Shown here piece by piece: positions 18,252-27,074 of a stretch of 64,000 nt of DNA; the first letter of the stretch is position 1, and every line of letters begins with the position of its first letter. The position numbers were made by a program, and so were the translations under genes. Source of the DNA: Halalkalicoccus subterraneus (lineage in GTDB: Archaea; Halobacteriota; Halobacteria; Halobacteriales; Halalkalicoccaceae); NCBI RefSeq assembly GCF_003697815.1, contig NZ_RDQG01000085.1, positions 62,001-126,000 on the forward strand, given 5' to 3'. A model generated the notes under the pieces. The model had not been told where the DNA came from, searched no databases, and saw only the letters and a program-made list of their open reading frames with translations.

Positions 18252-18518
18252 CTAGTGATCCGCCGCCGAATCTGATTCATTTGCGTCGAATTCGCTCGCG
18301 TAGCGGTCGGTTGATCGGTCAATGCTTTCGCGGGCGTCGGTGACTGCGCGCTCGTATCCGTCGTCAGCTTCCCCTGTTCCAACCATATCGAGTAGTGGGC
18401 GATCGCCTGCAAGTCGCTCGACAACGTCGTTGAACGACTCTCCCTCGCGCTTTTTCGCGGCTAACAGATCGTATGCGCGTTCACTAAGTGCGATCGTTTT
18501 TGTGTCGGTCGATGCCAT
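18252..18518 (-). CDS. vapB: VapB-type antitoxin
   Basis: An 88-residue haloarchaeal VapB. It starts MASTDTKTIALSERAYDLLA, a ribbon-helix-helix-like DNA-binding segment, followed by KREGESFNDVVERL and an acidic tail that would wrap the toxin. The ATG at 18,518 is preferred over an upstream in-frame start that would add a hydrophobic leader. It forms an operon with vapC downstream. Confidence 0.85.
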   Translation of the reverse strand: MASTDTKTIALSERAYDLLAAKKREGESFNDVVERLAGDRPLLDMVGTGEADDGYERAVTDARESIDRSTDRYASEFDANESDSAADH

Positions 18519-18883
18519 GATTATAGCTACCTGTGCTACGACTATAAGTATTTGTGCCACGGAACCGTGGCTATATCCGTGAGCTTATAAGTGATAGTTA
18601 GATATCATTTTACTCTGGCATACGATGGGGATACTCGTCGCCGGGTGGGTGGATCTTCGGAAACCCATCTCACTCTTCGGACTGGCAGTATTTCTTATAC
18701 TCCATAGTTCTCCTTCCACATATCCACTGCTTAGATCTCACCGAACTGTTGGTATCACACCTTGCTATCGACGCCCTGGTCAACCTTGTGCAACATATCA
18801 CTCTGTGCAAGACCAATTGTTGCACAAGGAGGGGTATCAGAGAGTGAACAATAGAATCAAGATAGAGTAACCGTATATCGCAT
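18519..18883. other. Intergenic region holding inverted-repeat copy 4
   Basis: It contains the divergent promoters of vapBC and the P450 gene and the repeat at 18,785-18,828. No gene is supported. Confidence 0.5.
18785..18828. repeat. Inverted-repeat element, copy 4
   Basis: The arms are CTTGTGCAACA and TGTTGCACAAG, 44 bp. The spacer holds an extra half-arm (tgtgcaag). It ends 55 bases before the P450 ATG. Confidence 0.75.
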
Positions 18884-20229
18884 ATGCAACAGGCAATCCC
18901 GCACCCACCGGATGCTGGCATTCTTAACGCACTCCGATTCGGGTCGGATCCGTTTCGTTTTCTTGAGGGGATGCAAGGACGATTTAAGGAGATCGTCTCA
19001 GTTCCCATCCCCGGCCGAGCGCCATTGGTTGTCGTCACGAATCCGGCATTGATTCACGAGGTACTCTCGCGTCCGGAGGCGTTCAGTCGGGTTCATGCGC
19101 AAGGTCCGGCCGCCCTTATCGCCGAACAGGGACTTGTCCAAAGTGAGGGCCCACTCTGGCGTCAACAGCGCTCGATTATGGGGCCAGCGTTCAGAGGAAA
19201 ACAGGTCACTGCCTATGCAAACGCTGTCGGTGAGATGGTCGACGAACTCGCAGCAGAGTGGCGTGAGGCGGGAGGGCCAGACACGCGGAACTTACACGAA
19301 GAGATGACCGCAATGACGCTCCGGGTCGCCTCGGAGATTCTCTTGGGTGAGGACCTCGGCCGCAAGCGGGCAGAACAGTTCCATGAATGGATGCATATTG
19401 CTGGAATCGAATTCGAGTTCTCACCGTCGACTGTGCGTCCGAACTGGCTTCCACAACGGATCTCACCAGAGTTCAAGCAGGCGGCTGAAGGCATTCGTAC
19501 CCTGAGCGAGGAGATCATCGAGCAACGACGGGCCAAGTTAGCGGCAGTAGACGAGGACCAGCCGCCACGGGACATGTTGCGCTCCTGTTACGCGCTGAAG
19601 CGGATCCCGAGGTCACGTATTCGGAGAATCAGATCCGTGACGAAGTCGCCACATTTCTCATCGCGGGGCATGAGACGACCGCGCTCAGTCTGACCTATAC
19701 ACTCGGTCTACTTGCTCAGAATCCCACTATTCGAGAGCGGGTTCGCAGCGAGGCGGACAGGGTGATCGGTGATGAACAGCCCCAGTACAAGCATCTCACA
19801 GATCTTTCCTACACTCGCCGCGTGTACCGAGAAGGTCTACGACTGTATCCACCGGCGTGGGCGGTGTTTCGCCAGGCGAGTGAAAATATTCGATTAGGCA
19901 ACTTCGAAGTAGTGGAGGGATCTGCGGTGATCCTTCCGCAGTGGTCTGTCCATCGGGATAAACGATACTTTGACAATCCTGCTGAGTTTGATCCATCGCG
20001 CTGGAAGCGCCGGTCTCCGAACGGAGTGAGTGCATATTTCCCGTTCAGCACTGGCCTGCACGCGTGTATTGGGTCGCAGTTTGCCCTGTCGGGAGCAACG
20101 CTCTCTCTCGCTCGTCTTACACAGAAATTTGATATCCGGGTCCAAGCTCACGAATTACGAGATCTGCGTCCCACACCGACACTCCGTCCTGGTAAGGGAG
20201 TTGCAGCGAGGATCAAGCCACTCAGGTAA
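18884..20229 (+). pseudogene. Cytochrome P450, split by a single-base frameshift
   Basis: The first frame gives about 230 P450 residues (MQQAIPHPPDAGILNALRFG, a WRQQRSIMGPAF helix-C region). Near 19,578 one base appears lost after ATGTTG. Restoring it gives LLLRAEADPEVTYSENQIRD and then the I-helix AGHETTA. The rest continues in frame to 20,229 with the ExxR motif REGLR and the heme loop FSTGLHACIG (Cys ligand present). Apart from the shift every P450 landmark is there, so the break is recent or a sequencing error. Soluble haloarchaeal P450s hydroxylate lipids or terpenoids, and the substrate here is unknown. Inverted-repeat copy 4 lies just upstream. Confidence 0.85.
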
Positions 20230-20798
20230 ACATGGACGTCGTCTACTGATTAGCAGGGACTGATACTCTAAGCTCGGTCATACGCCTGCAAAATTCCTCT
20301 TACTATACTCCTTATCGCGAGAACTACTTAAACTCGAATGGGGAGCGAGTCTGTGAGAAAATGGGAGTGAGACGGGTGCTCACACCGTCTCCGGGCTCAT
20401 CCAATCTAAAGCACGTTCAGTCGTCGTCCAGTTACAGGATTCATTACCAGCCTCAGAACAACCCACGCAAAATGATTTTAAAGCAGCTAATTCGACTGAT
20501 ACCGTACCCGACTGATCTCTTTTAGAGTTAGCATTCAATACTAGATCTTCCAATTCGAGTGTGTCCCATCGCTACCCTGTATCTATCGGTCCTCCAGATA
20601 CGAACTGACCTCTGATACGAGCCACAGCTTACGACCGGAACCCTCGCTCGCTCAGGACAGTCGTCATACCGAAAGCACAGGATGGGGGCCCTGCCGGATG
20701 GGTTGGAACGGGATCAGTAGGTGACACAAACCGAAGTTGCAGAGGCTGGGAACGTCACTACAACGACTATCTGAACGCATCGAGAAACGCTCGATGAA
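20230..20798. other. Gap with a possible gene remnant
   Basis: Apart from the minus-strand frame at 20,380-20,571 described separately, nothing coding is visible. Confidence 0.4.
20380..20571 (-). pseudogene. Small open frame lacking a start codon
   Basis: Sixty-four codons read TLELEDLVLNANSKRDQSGT, then a Cys cluster CVGCSEAGNESC, and end ERALDWMSPETV. The composition is haloarchaeal-protein-like, but no ATG or GTG precedes it in frame. A TTG lies at the ELEDL position. The family is unrecognised. Confidence 0.3.
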
Positions 20799-21152
20799 CT
20801 AGCTGTCTAGACCGGCCATGGAGGGAGTGAGGGAGTTCCATTTTCCCAGGTAAGCGAGCCGATCGCCGGGTGTGTCTTCATAATTAAGTTGAATGTGGCA
20901 GGACCCAAGGTCCGGATGATCGGCGTCCTGATGAAAGCCGAGTATCAGGCCTCGATCCGGTTCGACCCAGTTGATGCGGTAGTATTCGTGATCGACACCG
21001 GCCGGGTACCAGAAGCGAATCTCCAGTCGTGCCCTCTCCGCATCATAGGGATTACCCAGAAATGTTGCCAAATCGATATCCGTGATGACGTACCGAGGCC
21101 GTCGTCGAGACGGGCGATAACGCACGTTCTCACAACTAGCCTCATTCGTCAA
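20799..21152 (-). CDS. Toxin-like protein (TumE/DUF6516-like) paired with a DUF7342 regulator
   Basis: About 117 residues from a TTG. RYVITDIDLATFLGNPYDAE and ILGFHQDADHPDLGSCHIQL resemble the haloarchaeal partner of DUF7342 proteins (TumE/DUF6516-like, small RNase-type fold). The similar-looking sequence continues upstream in the same frame (ILDSHYDFLAGRDRYTQ) to the end of the DUF7342 gene, yet no ATG, GTG or TTG exists there. The natural N-terminus therefore has no start codon, and the gene is either started at an unusual codon or damaged. Confidence 0.5.
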   Translation of the reverse strand: MTNEASCENVRYRPSRRRPRYVITDIDLATFLGNPYDAERARLEIRFWYPAGVDHEYYRINWVEPDRGLILGFHQDADHPDLGSCHIQLNYEDTPGDRLAYLGKWNSLTPSMAGLDS

Positions 21153-21232
21153 TCGGTCGTGAACGTCTCGGAGGAGGGTCCGCTGTGTATATCGGTCACG
21201 ACCAGCGAGAAAATCATAGTGTGAATCGAGAA

Positions 21233-21784
21233 TTAGCTCGTGGCACGGTCTGTCACAGTAGTCATCTGTTCGCGAGCGGATTCAACATCCGAGTAGAGTT
21301 CTAGTGCGTGCTTGATCAGTCGACGATCTTCCTCGTTTTCACGCCAGAACGCGATGACATCCCGGCGTTCACGGAGCTCATCACTTGCGAGAGTACCGTC
21401 GGCAAGCGACAGTTCGAGATCCTCCCACGTCTCAACGTCGTAGGTCGCCTGCCACCCCTCAATCTCCTCGGTGATCGCAGTCAATTCGCTCCGAAGCTCC
21501 TCGCGTGGATTCTCCTCGATGAGCGTGCGGATTTCCTCAAAGAGCAATCGCGTGTAGTTGGATTGATAGAGTGTCTTCTCGCCGGCCTCGACGCGGCGCA
21601 GCTGGCCCTGCTCAACGAGATCGTGAAGTTCCTCGTTAGTCGTACTCCAGGCGGCGTCTGCTTGATCGCTGATCCAGTTGACTGATTGGGGTTCGCGAAG
21701 CGTCTCGGCGACCGCCCGAATGCGTTCGCGCGCGCTCATCGACTTGGTCCACGACTGGACCCTATCTCGCGAGAACTCGGACAT
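21233..21784 (-). CDS. DUF7342 / ArsR-like winged-helix protein
   Basis: A 183-residue protein from ATG 21,784 (MSEFSRDRVQSWTKSMSARE). A winged helix follows (ERIRAVAETLREPQSVNWIS, then TTNEELHDLVEQGQLRRVE), and then a helical domain with REELRSELTAITEEIEGWQA. This is the haloarchaeal DUF7342 layout, commonly next to a small toxin-like gene, as here. It probably represses its own operon. An in-frame extension upstream to 21,964 is unlike the family and is left out. Confidence 0.75.
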   Translation of the reverse strand: MSEFSRDRVQSWTKSMSARERIRAVAETLREPQSVNWISDQADAAWSTTNEELHDLVEQGQLRRVEAGEKTLYQSNYTRLLFEEIRTLIEENPREELRSELTAITEEIEGWQATYDVETWEDLELSLADGTLASDELRERRDVIAFWRENEEDRRLIKHALELYSDVESAREQMTTVTDRATS

Positions 21785-22056
21785 ACTGGGTACCTCTATC
21801 AACACTGTTCGCGTCTTATTTGCATATATGTTTGTACCCTCTCGTATAATCACGAAGAGATCGTGACCGTGGGGATCCGGACGTTGAAATTCGAAATGAG
21901 ACTCAGCGAGAATACCGGTTCCACTGGTACGCCGATACAGAGACCCACGCTCTATAGGTATCATATTTTCTTAATTTCTTAGATAGTTAAATGAAATAAT
22001 TAGTAGGTGGTTTGTACGAATCTATCGAGACACGATTCAAGCATATCGGGAGATAG

Positions 22057-22458
22057 TTATTCAGCAGTAAGTTCAGGGTATGCGACTTCCCAAAGATGGC
22101 CATTGGGATCGGCAAAATATCCAGAATACCCTCCCCAAAAGACGTCTTGAGCTGGCTTAATTATACGACCGCCAGCGGATTCTACTTCTTTGAGTATCGA
22201 TTCAACTGTTTCCTTGGTCGGTACATTGTGTGCTAAGGTAACTCTGGAGAATCCGGTTTCGTCGTTAGAGACAGTCGCATCCTCGGCAGGCTTCTCCCGT
22301 GGATAGAGTGAAAGCCACGTTCCTTCAAGATCAAAAAATGCTACGTCACTGTCGTCCTCCCGTTCCTGCATTGGGAATCCAAGCCCGTCTCGATAGAAGC
22401 GAATGGACTCATTGATGTCGTCAACACCGAGGGTTACGAGTGTAATTTTCGGTTCCAT
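22057..22458 (-). CDS. VOC-family protein (glyoxalase/bleomycin-resistance fold)
   Basis: A 133-residue single VOC module. MEPKITLVTLGVDDINESIR opens the first beta-alpha-beta-beta-beta unit. FRDGL-type and DPNGHLWEVA motifs close the second, with the metal-binding His/Glu of the VOC site in the last. GGRIIKPAQDVFWGGYSGYF is typical of PhnB/glyoxalase-like members. The substrate is unknown. The ATG start at 22,458 is certain, and the gene is single. Confidence 0.88.
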   Translation of the reverse strand: MEPKITLVTLGVDDINESIRFYRDGLGFPMQEREDDSDVAFFDLEGTWLSLYPREKPAEDATVSNDETGFSRVTLAHNVPTKETVESILKEVESAGGRIIKPAQDVFWGGYSGYFADPNGHLWEVAYPELTAE

Positions 22459-22519
22459 ACCTTAAAAGGGAGGTACACAAGCGATAAGGTTATGCTCTGT
22501 ATGTAACGGTTGGTGCCGG

Positions 22520-22564
22520 CTTCAATTTCCAGGTGAGAGGATGAAGCAGCTGTTAGGTAGATAT
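22520..22564. repeat. 45-bp dispersed repeat, copy A
   Basis: The sequence around ggtgagaggatgaagcagct recurs with about 80 percent identity at 46,710-46,754. Both copies are intergenic. The nature of the repeat is unknown. Confidence 0.5.
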
Positions 22565-22626
22565 TCCCATCTACCGGCTGTTCCATTCTACAGTGTGTCT
22601 AAAGAATAGGATTCCAATAAAGCCAA

Positions 22627-23067
22627 CTAATTAGCAATTGACGATGTCATTTCATTATAAGCAGTTTGGAAACGTTCTGTTCGCACGATTGTGTGGAGAA
22701 AAACCCCGAAAGCAAGGAGAACCCCTGCCACAATAGTAAAGAGTCCACCGAAGAACACCCCACCAGATTCGGCTGCGTACAATGTGTATAAGCTTGTTGC
22801 ACCGAATAAGAACGTCATCCCACCGAGAATAGCAAGAGCGACAGACACAATTCTAAATTGCTCTACAAACGCTTCAACCATGGCAACAACGCCGAGTAGT
22901 GCCGGAACAACGAGTTCAGGATTGACTGGTATTGATCCAATGGCTGGCCACGTTGAGTATGGTTGCGGGAGATAATTAAATGACATTGCAGCAATGAGAA
23001 GGACTGCTCCGGCGAGCAGTAACTTGGTGGCTTGGAGGGCTGTTCGTGTCGGGATGTTTGCGGGCAT
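22627..23067 (-). CDS. Four-helix membrane protein
   Basis: About 146 residues from ATG 23,067 (MPANIPTRTALQATKLLLAG). Four hydrophobic helices are seen: LLLAGAVLLIAAMSF, VVPALLGVVAMVEAF, IVSVALAILGGMTFLF and GLFTIVAGVLLAFGVFL. No charged residues lie inside the helices. The function is unknown. A TTG eight codons upstream is a less likely start. Confidence 0.65.
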   Translation of the reverse strand: MPANIPTRTALQATKLLLAGAVLLIAAMSFNYLPQPYSTWPAIGSIPVNPELVVPALLGVVAMVEAFVEQFRIVSVALAILGGMTFLFGATSLYTLYAAESGGVFFGGLFTIVAGVLLAFGVFLHTIVRTERFQTAYNEMTSSIAN

Positions 23068-23362
23068 ACAAACACTTTGATTGTCTGTCAATATGTAATT
23101 ATGGGACTTTGTTGGAATTCTTAGCTGCTAACAAGATCGAGAGACCCTCTGGTGGGTAGAGAGCGTGCATCTAACGTGCGTATAGAGAATTTCCTACCCA
23201 AAGAAGTAATCCGAAAATCACTATATGACTCAAAATAGATAATAAAAAACAGTTTGGATATCTGGTACTGCATTTGAGCGCCTATCTCGATAACTAACAC
23301 TGGACAGAAACGACAACTATTTTTAAGAAATACTAACGGTGAATCACGATAAAATTCTGATA

Positions 23363-24787
23363 ATGCCGAGTAGACAGCAATTACTAGCAATCGCGCTTGT
23401 AAGCATTATGCTCACGGCGGGATGTACGGGATGGGGAACTGACGGAGCAGGGGACAACCCAGGTGAAGAGCCCAACCAGTCCGACAATCTCGAGAACGAA
23501 CAGAACAACACTTCGGACGAGAGCGAGGACACCTCGGGGACGCCACTCGGCTCCGAGGGAAGCTCGGACACATCCGATACTGAGAGCGACGACTCGGACC
23601 CGCCATCGACGAGTTTGCAGTCCGGCGACTCCGACGATAGCGAATCAGCAAGCGGTGATTCGGATGCCAACGCCCCGGACTCAAGCGACGGTGATACCGA
23701 TGCAGAACACCGTTCGCTTACCGTCACCGTTACTGACACCGACGGCAACCCGGTCGAAGGGGTCGACGTCACGGCCACGCACGAGGCGTCCGGCGAAGAA
23801 CGGACACTTACTACTGACGGCGATGGCACGGTTGTTTTCAACGTCCTCGACGGCGAGTTTGCCCTCTCGGCTGGTGGGGCCACCGAGTCCGTGACAGTTG
23901 ACGGCGATACGGAGACGACGCTCGAGACGGACAGTGATGCCTCTGGTGGCGACGGGGACGCCCCCGTCGAGAACGACGAGCAGCAAGAGGACAGCGACAC
24001 CGACGAATCGGATGAAGAGACTCCCGACGGGGATGACCCCGATGAGGAGCCATCTGAAGATCCTGAAGAGCCCGAGGACCCACCGGAGGACCCGAACGAC
24101 TCCGAAGAGCCCAACGAAACGAACGACTCCAACGACTCGAATGAGTCCAACGAGACCGACGACGAGCGCACTACGCTGACCGTCACACTCGTCGACGCTG
24201 AGACGAGCGAGAGCCTCGATGGCGAGGTCCAAGTCTACCTAGAAGGGTACGGCACGCAACTCACGCGCAACACCACTGACGGCACGGTCACGTTCGACGA
24301 AGACCTCCCGAACACGAGTGAACCCGGCGGCGATACCTACCACGTCGGGTTGGACGCGAACGTCGATGGCTACTCGACTGTCGAGGGTATCACGTCACCC
24401 GGCAGTGAAATTTCGACGGGCGACGACCTCGACATCACAATGGAGCTCGTTCAAGACCCGGAGATCCACGACGTGCAGTTTACCGTCGTCGATAACCGGA
24501 CCGGCGAGCCCATCGAAGGGGCGTCGATCGAGGCGCTTGGCGGGCGACTGCCGAGCGGTATGGACATGATGTTCGGCGGCGAGACGAACGCCAACGGTGA
24601 ATTCTCGACGACGGCCGCCGAACACGATAGTTACGAACTCAATATCAAAGCGCCCGGATATTTGGGGGTGACGCCGACCATCTCGATAACGGACGATACA
24701 AACCGGACGATTGCGTTAGAGTCGGAGCATCTGCAACCCCCGGACGAACCGAACGAATCTAACCCCCCGAACGAAAGCGCAGTGTAG
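23363..24787 (+). CDS. Acidic cell-surface lipoprotein with repeated carboxypeptidase-regulatory-like domains
   Basis: A 474-residue protein from ATG 23,363. The signal peptide RQQLLAIALVSIMLTAGC ends in a lipobox. An extremely acidic, Ser/Thr/Asp-rich stalk follows (to about residue 120), then a first beta-sandwich domain (LTVTVTDTDGNPVEGVDVTA). A second acidic linker full of DD, EE and PEDP follows (about 200-270), then two more such domains (LTVTLVDAETSESLDGEVQV; DVQFTVVDNRTGEPIEGASI). The build suggests a surface-anchored adhesive or structural protein. The opposite-strand Ser-rich frame is a shadow of the low-complexity linkers. Confidence 0.8.
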   Translation: MPSRQQLLAIALVSIMLTAGCTGWGTDGAGDNPGEEPNQSDNLENEQNNTSDESEDTSGTPLGSEGSSDTSDTESDDSDPPSTSLQSGDSDDSESASGDSDANAPDSSDGDTDAEHRSLTVTVTDTDGNPVEGVDVTATHEASGEERTLTTDGDGTVVFNVLDGEFALSAGGATESVTVDGDTETTLETDSDASGGDGDAPVENDEQQEDSDTDESDEETPDGDDPDEEPSEDPEEPEDPPEDPNDSEEPNETNDSNDSNESNETDDERTTLTVTLVDAETSESLDGEVQVYLEGYGTQLTRNTTDGTVTFDEDLPNTSEPGGDTYHVGLDANVDGYSTVEGITSPGSEISTGDDLDITMELVQDPEIHDVQFTVVDNRTGEPIEGASIEALGGRLPSGMDMMFGGETNANGEFSTTAAEHDSYELNIKAPGYLGVTPTISITDDTNRTIALESEHLQPPDEPNESNPPNESAV

Positions 24788-25021
24788 CGGTTCCTCTACC
24801 CACGACCATTTCCGGTATTCTCTTCCGAACTTGAAAGCCACCAAGTCGGGTATATTTAGAGGGTCTTACAGAGGTTAGCCCCGACTAGTTCTCATTTAAA
24901 AACACGTGTCACACTCCCCAAAGAGAGTGGTGTCTTGAATCGTTGTTTTGTTAAGGAGACGTTACGCGTCTCAGTGAACTTAGCTACCGGCTCCGTAACT
25001 TCGATCGCGTCCAGCAAGTGA

Positions 25022-25348
25022 AGGGCCGTCACCGAGCGCACCGCCTTCACGCTGAACAACTCTCGGGACATCAAGATCGTCGGCCACGATACCGAGGGTA
25101 GGGGCTTCGCCGAACAGATATTCGGACTCACCGACAAAGGTCGCGAGTTAACCGACGAATGGGCCACCGAGACCACCGAGCGTCCTGATGGATATGAAAT
25201 GCGCGTTGAGCGTCTGGAGGACGAGGTCGATGAACTCCGGAAGGAGAACGAGTGGTTAGAGACTGAAATTGAGAAGCTGCGCAAGGAAACTGTTAGCGAG
25301 GAGAAGTTCAGTGAATTCGTTGAGGTGCTGGAGAACGAATTGGTATGA
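25022..25348 (+). pseudogene. C-terminal part of a winged-helix/coiled-coil protein (virus or plasmid type)
   Basis: An open frame without a start reads IKIVGHDTEGRGFAEQIFGL, TDKGRELTDEWA, and then a coiled coil, RLEDEVDELRKENEWLETEI. The segment just upstream (about 24,970-25,060) reads SELSYRLRNFDRVQQVKGRH in another frame, so the N-terminal DNA-binding half has been shifted or lost. Such HTH-coiled-coil proteins are common in haloarchaeal proviruses and plasmids. Confidence 0.5.
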
Positions 25349-25416
25349 TTCAATCCTCTCCGCACCGAGGCCGGGCGTCGCATGGGCGATAAACAAACCC
25401 ACCACACTCGCTACGT

Positions 25417-25572
25417 TTGTTCTTTTGGCACGTCGTGTGGGCACTCCTAACGGCGTGGTGGTCGTTCAGACTGGTGAACGTCCTCTATTGGATGAAGTGC
25501 CGCTACGGAGACGCACAGTACCTCACCCTGCGTGAGACCCGCACCGAGACGACCGAAGACGGCGAGGAGTAA
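25417..25572 (+). CDS. Small membrane-associated protein, virus-like
   Basis: TTG at 25,417 opens 51 residues: LFFWHVVWALLTAWWSFRLV as a Trp-rich helix, then NVLYWMKCRYGDAQYLTLRE and a charged tail. A GTG five codons on is an alternative start. It follows the coiled-coil remnant by about 70 bases in the same direction. The family is unrecognised, and the layout recalls small provirus proteins. Confidence 0.35.
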   Translation: MFFWHVVWALLTAWWSFRLVNVLYWMKCRYGDAQYLTLRETRTETTEDGEE

Positions 25573-25585
25573 GCAACGATAGATT

Positions 25586-25984
25586 CTACTCGTCAATATT
25601 GGCGACTCGGAGCCCGCCAATACGGCTGAAATCACTATCACGGGTAACGATCTCCGCGCCCGCTTCGCGGACGATTCCTGCTATTAGCATATCCAGAGGG
25701 TTGATCGGTGTGCCCTGGTCGAGAAGTTCGGCCTCAATCATGGCCGTCTCCGTGACCGCGCCCGCTGTCACCGGAAGGGGATCGGCCCAATTTAGCGCTG
25801 CTTCAGTCTCGGTAACACCGGGCTTCCGAGAGGCCTGTGCTCCGTATCGCAGAGCTTCCCACAGTACTGGCGTCGGGAGATACCACGCCCCATCGTAGGA
25901 CTCGATCACGTCGGCCGCCTGCTCATGGTGAGGGTTGTCGGAGCGAAGATAGTCGCTCAGGACGCTATTGTCCAAACATCTCAT
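25586..25984 (-). CDS. vapC: VapC-type PIN-domain toxin, second pair
   Basis: A 132-residue PIN protein. MRCLDNSVLSDYL gives the first Asp (residue 5), VLWEALRYG the Glu (near 43), NPLDMLIAG the central Asp (near 98) and VTRDSDFSRIGGL the last acidic site. Its start overlaps the 3' end of the antitoxin gene by 20 bases, so the two are translationally coupled. It is unrelated in detail to the pair at 18 kb. Confidence 0.88.
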   Translation of the reverse strand: MRCLDNSVLSDYLRSDNPHHEQAADVIESYDGAWYLPTPVLWEALRYGAQASRKPGVTETEAALNWADPLPVTAGAVTETAMIEAELLDQGTPINPLDMLIAGIVREAGAEIVTRDSDFSRIGGLRVANIDE

Positions 25985-26198
25985 CGTAGTGCTCGTCTAT
26001 CTCCTCGCCGAGTTGCTGATGTTTCTCCTCGTGGTCCCGCCCTGCATCGATGTCATCCCAGAGTCCTCGAGCTTTTGTCGGGTCATCTCTTGACTTCGAG
26101 AGCCGGTTTACCACATCGCTGAAGCTCTCGTCACCGCGCTTGTGAGCTTTCAGGCGCTCATATGCGTCCTCGGTGATCGTGAGTGTCTTTGTAGCCAT
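25965..26198 (-). CDS. vapB: VapB-type antitoxin, second pair
   Basis: A 77-residue protein: MATKTLTITEDAYERLKAHK is the DNA-binding N-terminus, DESFSDVVNRLSKSRDD follows, and the tail is acidic and His-rich. ATG start at 26,198. A TATA-like element and near-palindromic cgtacgtgtacgtgcac directly upstream (about 26,200-26,218) could be the autoregulatory operator. Confidence 0.85.
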   Translation of the reverse strand: MATKTLTITEDAYERLKAHKRGDESFSDVVNRLSKSRDDPTKARGLWDDIDAGRDHEEKHQQLGEEIDEHYDEMFGQ

Positions 26199-26199
26199 A

Positions 26200-26218
26200 C
26201 ACGTACGTGTACGTGCAC
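26200..26218. promoter_or_regulatory. Candidate VapB operator
   Basis: The alternating acacgtacgtgtacgtgca stretch immediately before the antitoxin start is rich in CGTAC/GTACG inverted repeats, as expected for a dimeric repressor site. Confidence 0.35.
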
Positions 26219-26327
26219 ATGTTCTATAAAACTGTCTCCTTCATATATGTGATAAGACGATCACTGTAACCGCGAAGTTCCACCAATCAACCCACTCGCG
26301 GCGGCGAGAGTGGCAACCAACGCCTTG

Positions 26328-26757
26328 TTACGTCGGCCGTCCTCGGGGTCGGTTTTTTGCGGAATAGCCCCCGGTCGACATGAGGTCGAGGAGGCCGTTT
26401 TCGACGGCCACGAATCCTGTTTCAACACCGAACTCGCCAGCTTCGGCTACGGGTTTGTACTTTTAATTCGGCGAGAACACTCAATCCGTAACTCATGGGT
26501 GACCGGGAGCCTGCGTCCGGCTCCGGGTTCGCTGCCTTGGCGTGCTCGCTTTGATTCTGCACGGCCTCTCTACCCGCCTCGGGTGCAGTCCCATTCTCGT
26601 GACCCCCATTCCACGCCCCGTTCCCGTCACTCTTAGGAGCGGATTCAGAGGACTTCTCGTCACTGCTATCGTTGCGTGTGAACAGCCATGTCATTGCTCC
26701 CGTTACGGCCACACCTACTGTCGTTGCTATTCCAGCGATCATGCCTCTCCGTTTCAT
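26328..26757 (-). pseudogene. Virus-like exported small protein with probable frameshift
   Basis: ATG at 26,757 opens MKRRGMIAGIATTVGVAVTG, a membrane or signal helix, then an acidic Asn/Gly/Ser-rich stretch and PMSYGLSVLAELKV. The frame ends at 26,422. A continuation in another frame down to 26,328 reads VAEAGEFGVETGFVAVENGL and is equally protein-like, so one base was probably lost or gained near 26,450. It lies 12 bases downstream of a small membrane gene. Confidence 0.4.
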
Positions 26758-26768
26758 TGGCGGTATTG

Positions 26769-27074
26769 TTAGCTCAAGATCAGCGCAACTATCGCTCCTA
26801 TCAGGAGCATCCCAAAGACACCCTCCGGGCTGCCGGAGTAGCCGGTCATGTCGAGGACAAGTTGTGAGAGCGCCATCAGTATCTCGTAAACCAATTCGCC
26901 GCTGTGGTGGAACACGTCTATTGGACTCATATCTAATCTCTCTTCTATGTCTTCAGCGTCATCATCCCCAGTTATCGCCTGCTCAAGCAACTTGGCATAC
27001 GCTTAGGGGAGCCGGATACCTTCGGTCTCTGCATACACTTTGATCACTTCGTGAAGGTCGCCGCCGCGCTCCAT
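26769..27074 (-). pseudogene. Small virus/plasmid-type gene with in-frame stop; 3' part encodes a membrane protein
   Basis: From ATG 27,074 the frame reads MERGGDLHEVIKVYAETEGI and stops at TAA (27,003-27,005). It continues in the same frame as AYAKLLEQAITGDDDAEDIE, then MSPIDVFHHSGELVYEILMA, and closes with the helix GVFGMLLIGAIVALILS. Either one gene was interrupted, or the 3' part (ATG 26,930, 53 residues) is a working small membrane protein on its own. The neighbouring gene downstream is also virus-like. Confidence 0.45.

Noticed and set aside
22520-22564. Box C/D small RNA in the 45-bp repeat
   Set aside because: Only a weak C-like core is present and the D box is missing in one copy.
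23344-24186. Long minus-strand Ser-rich open frame
   Set aside because: It is the mirror of the Asp/Glu/Ser-rich stalk of the lipoprotein gene on the plus strand; low complexity keeps several frames open.
24892-25407. 171-codon minus-strand frame rich in Ser
   Set aside because: It is antisense to the wHTH/coiled-coil remnant, whose plus-strand translation is convincingly protein-like.
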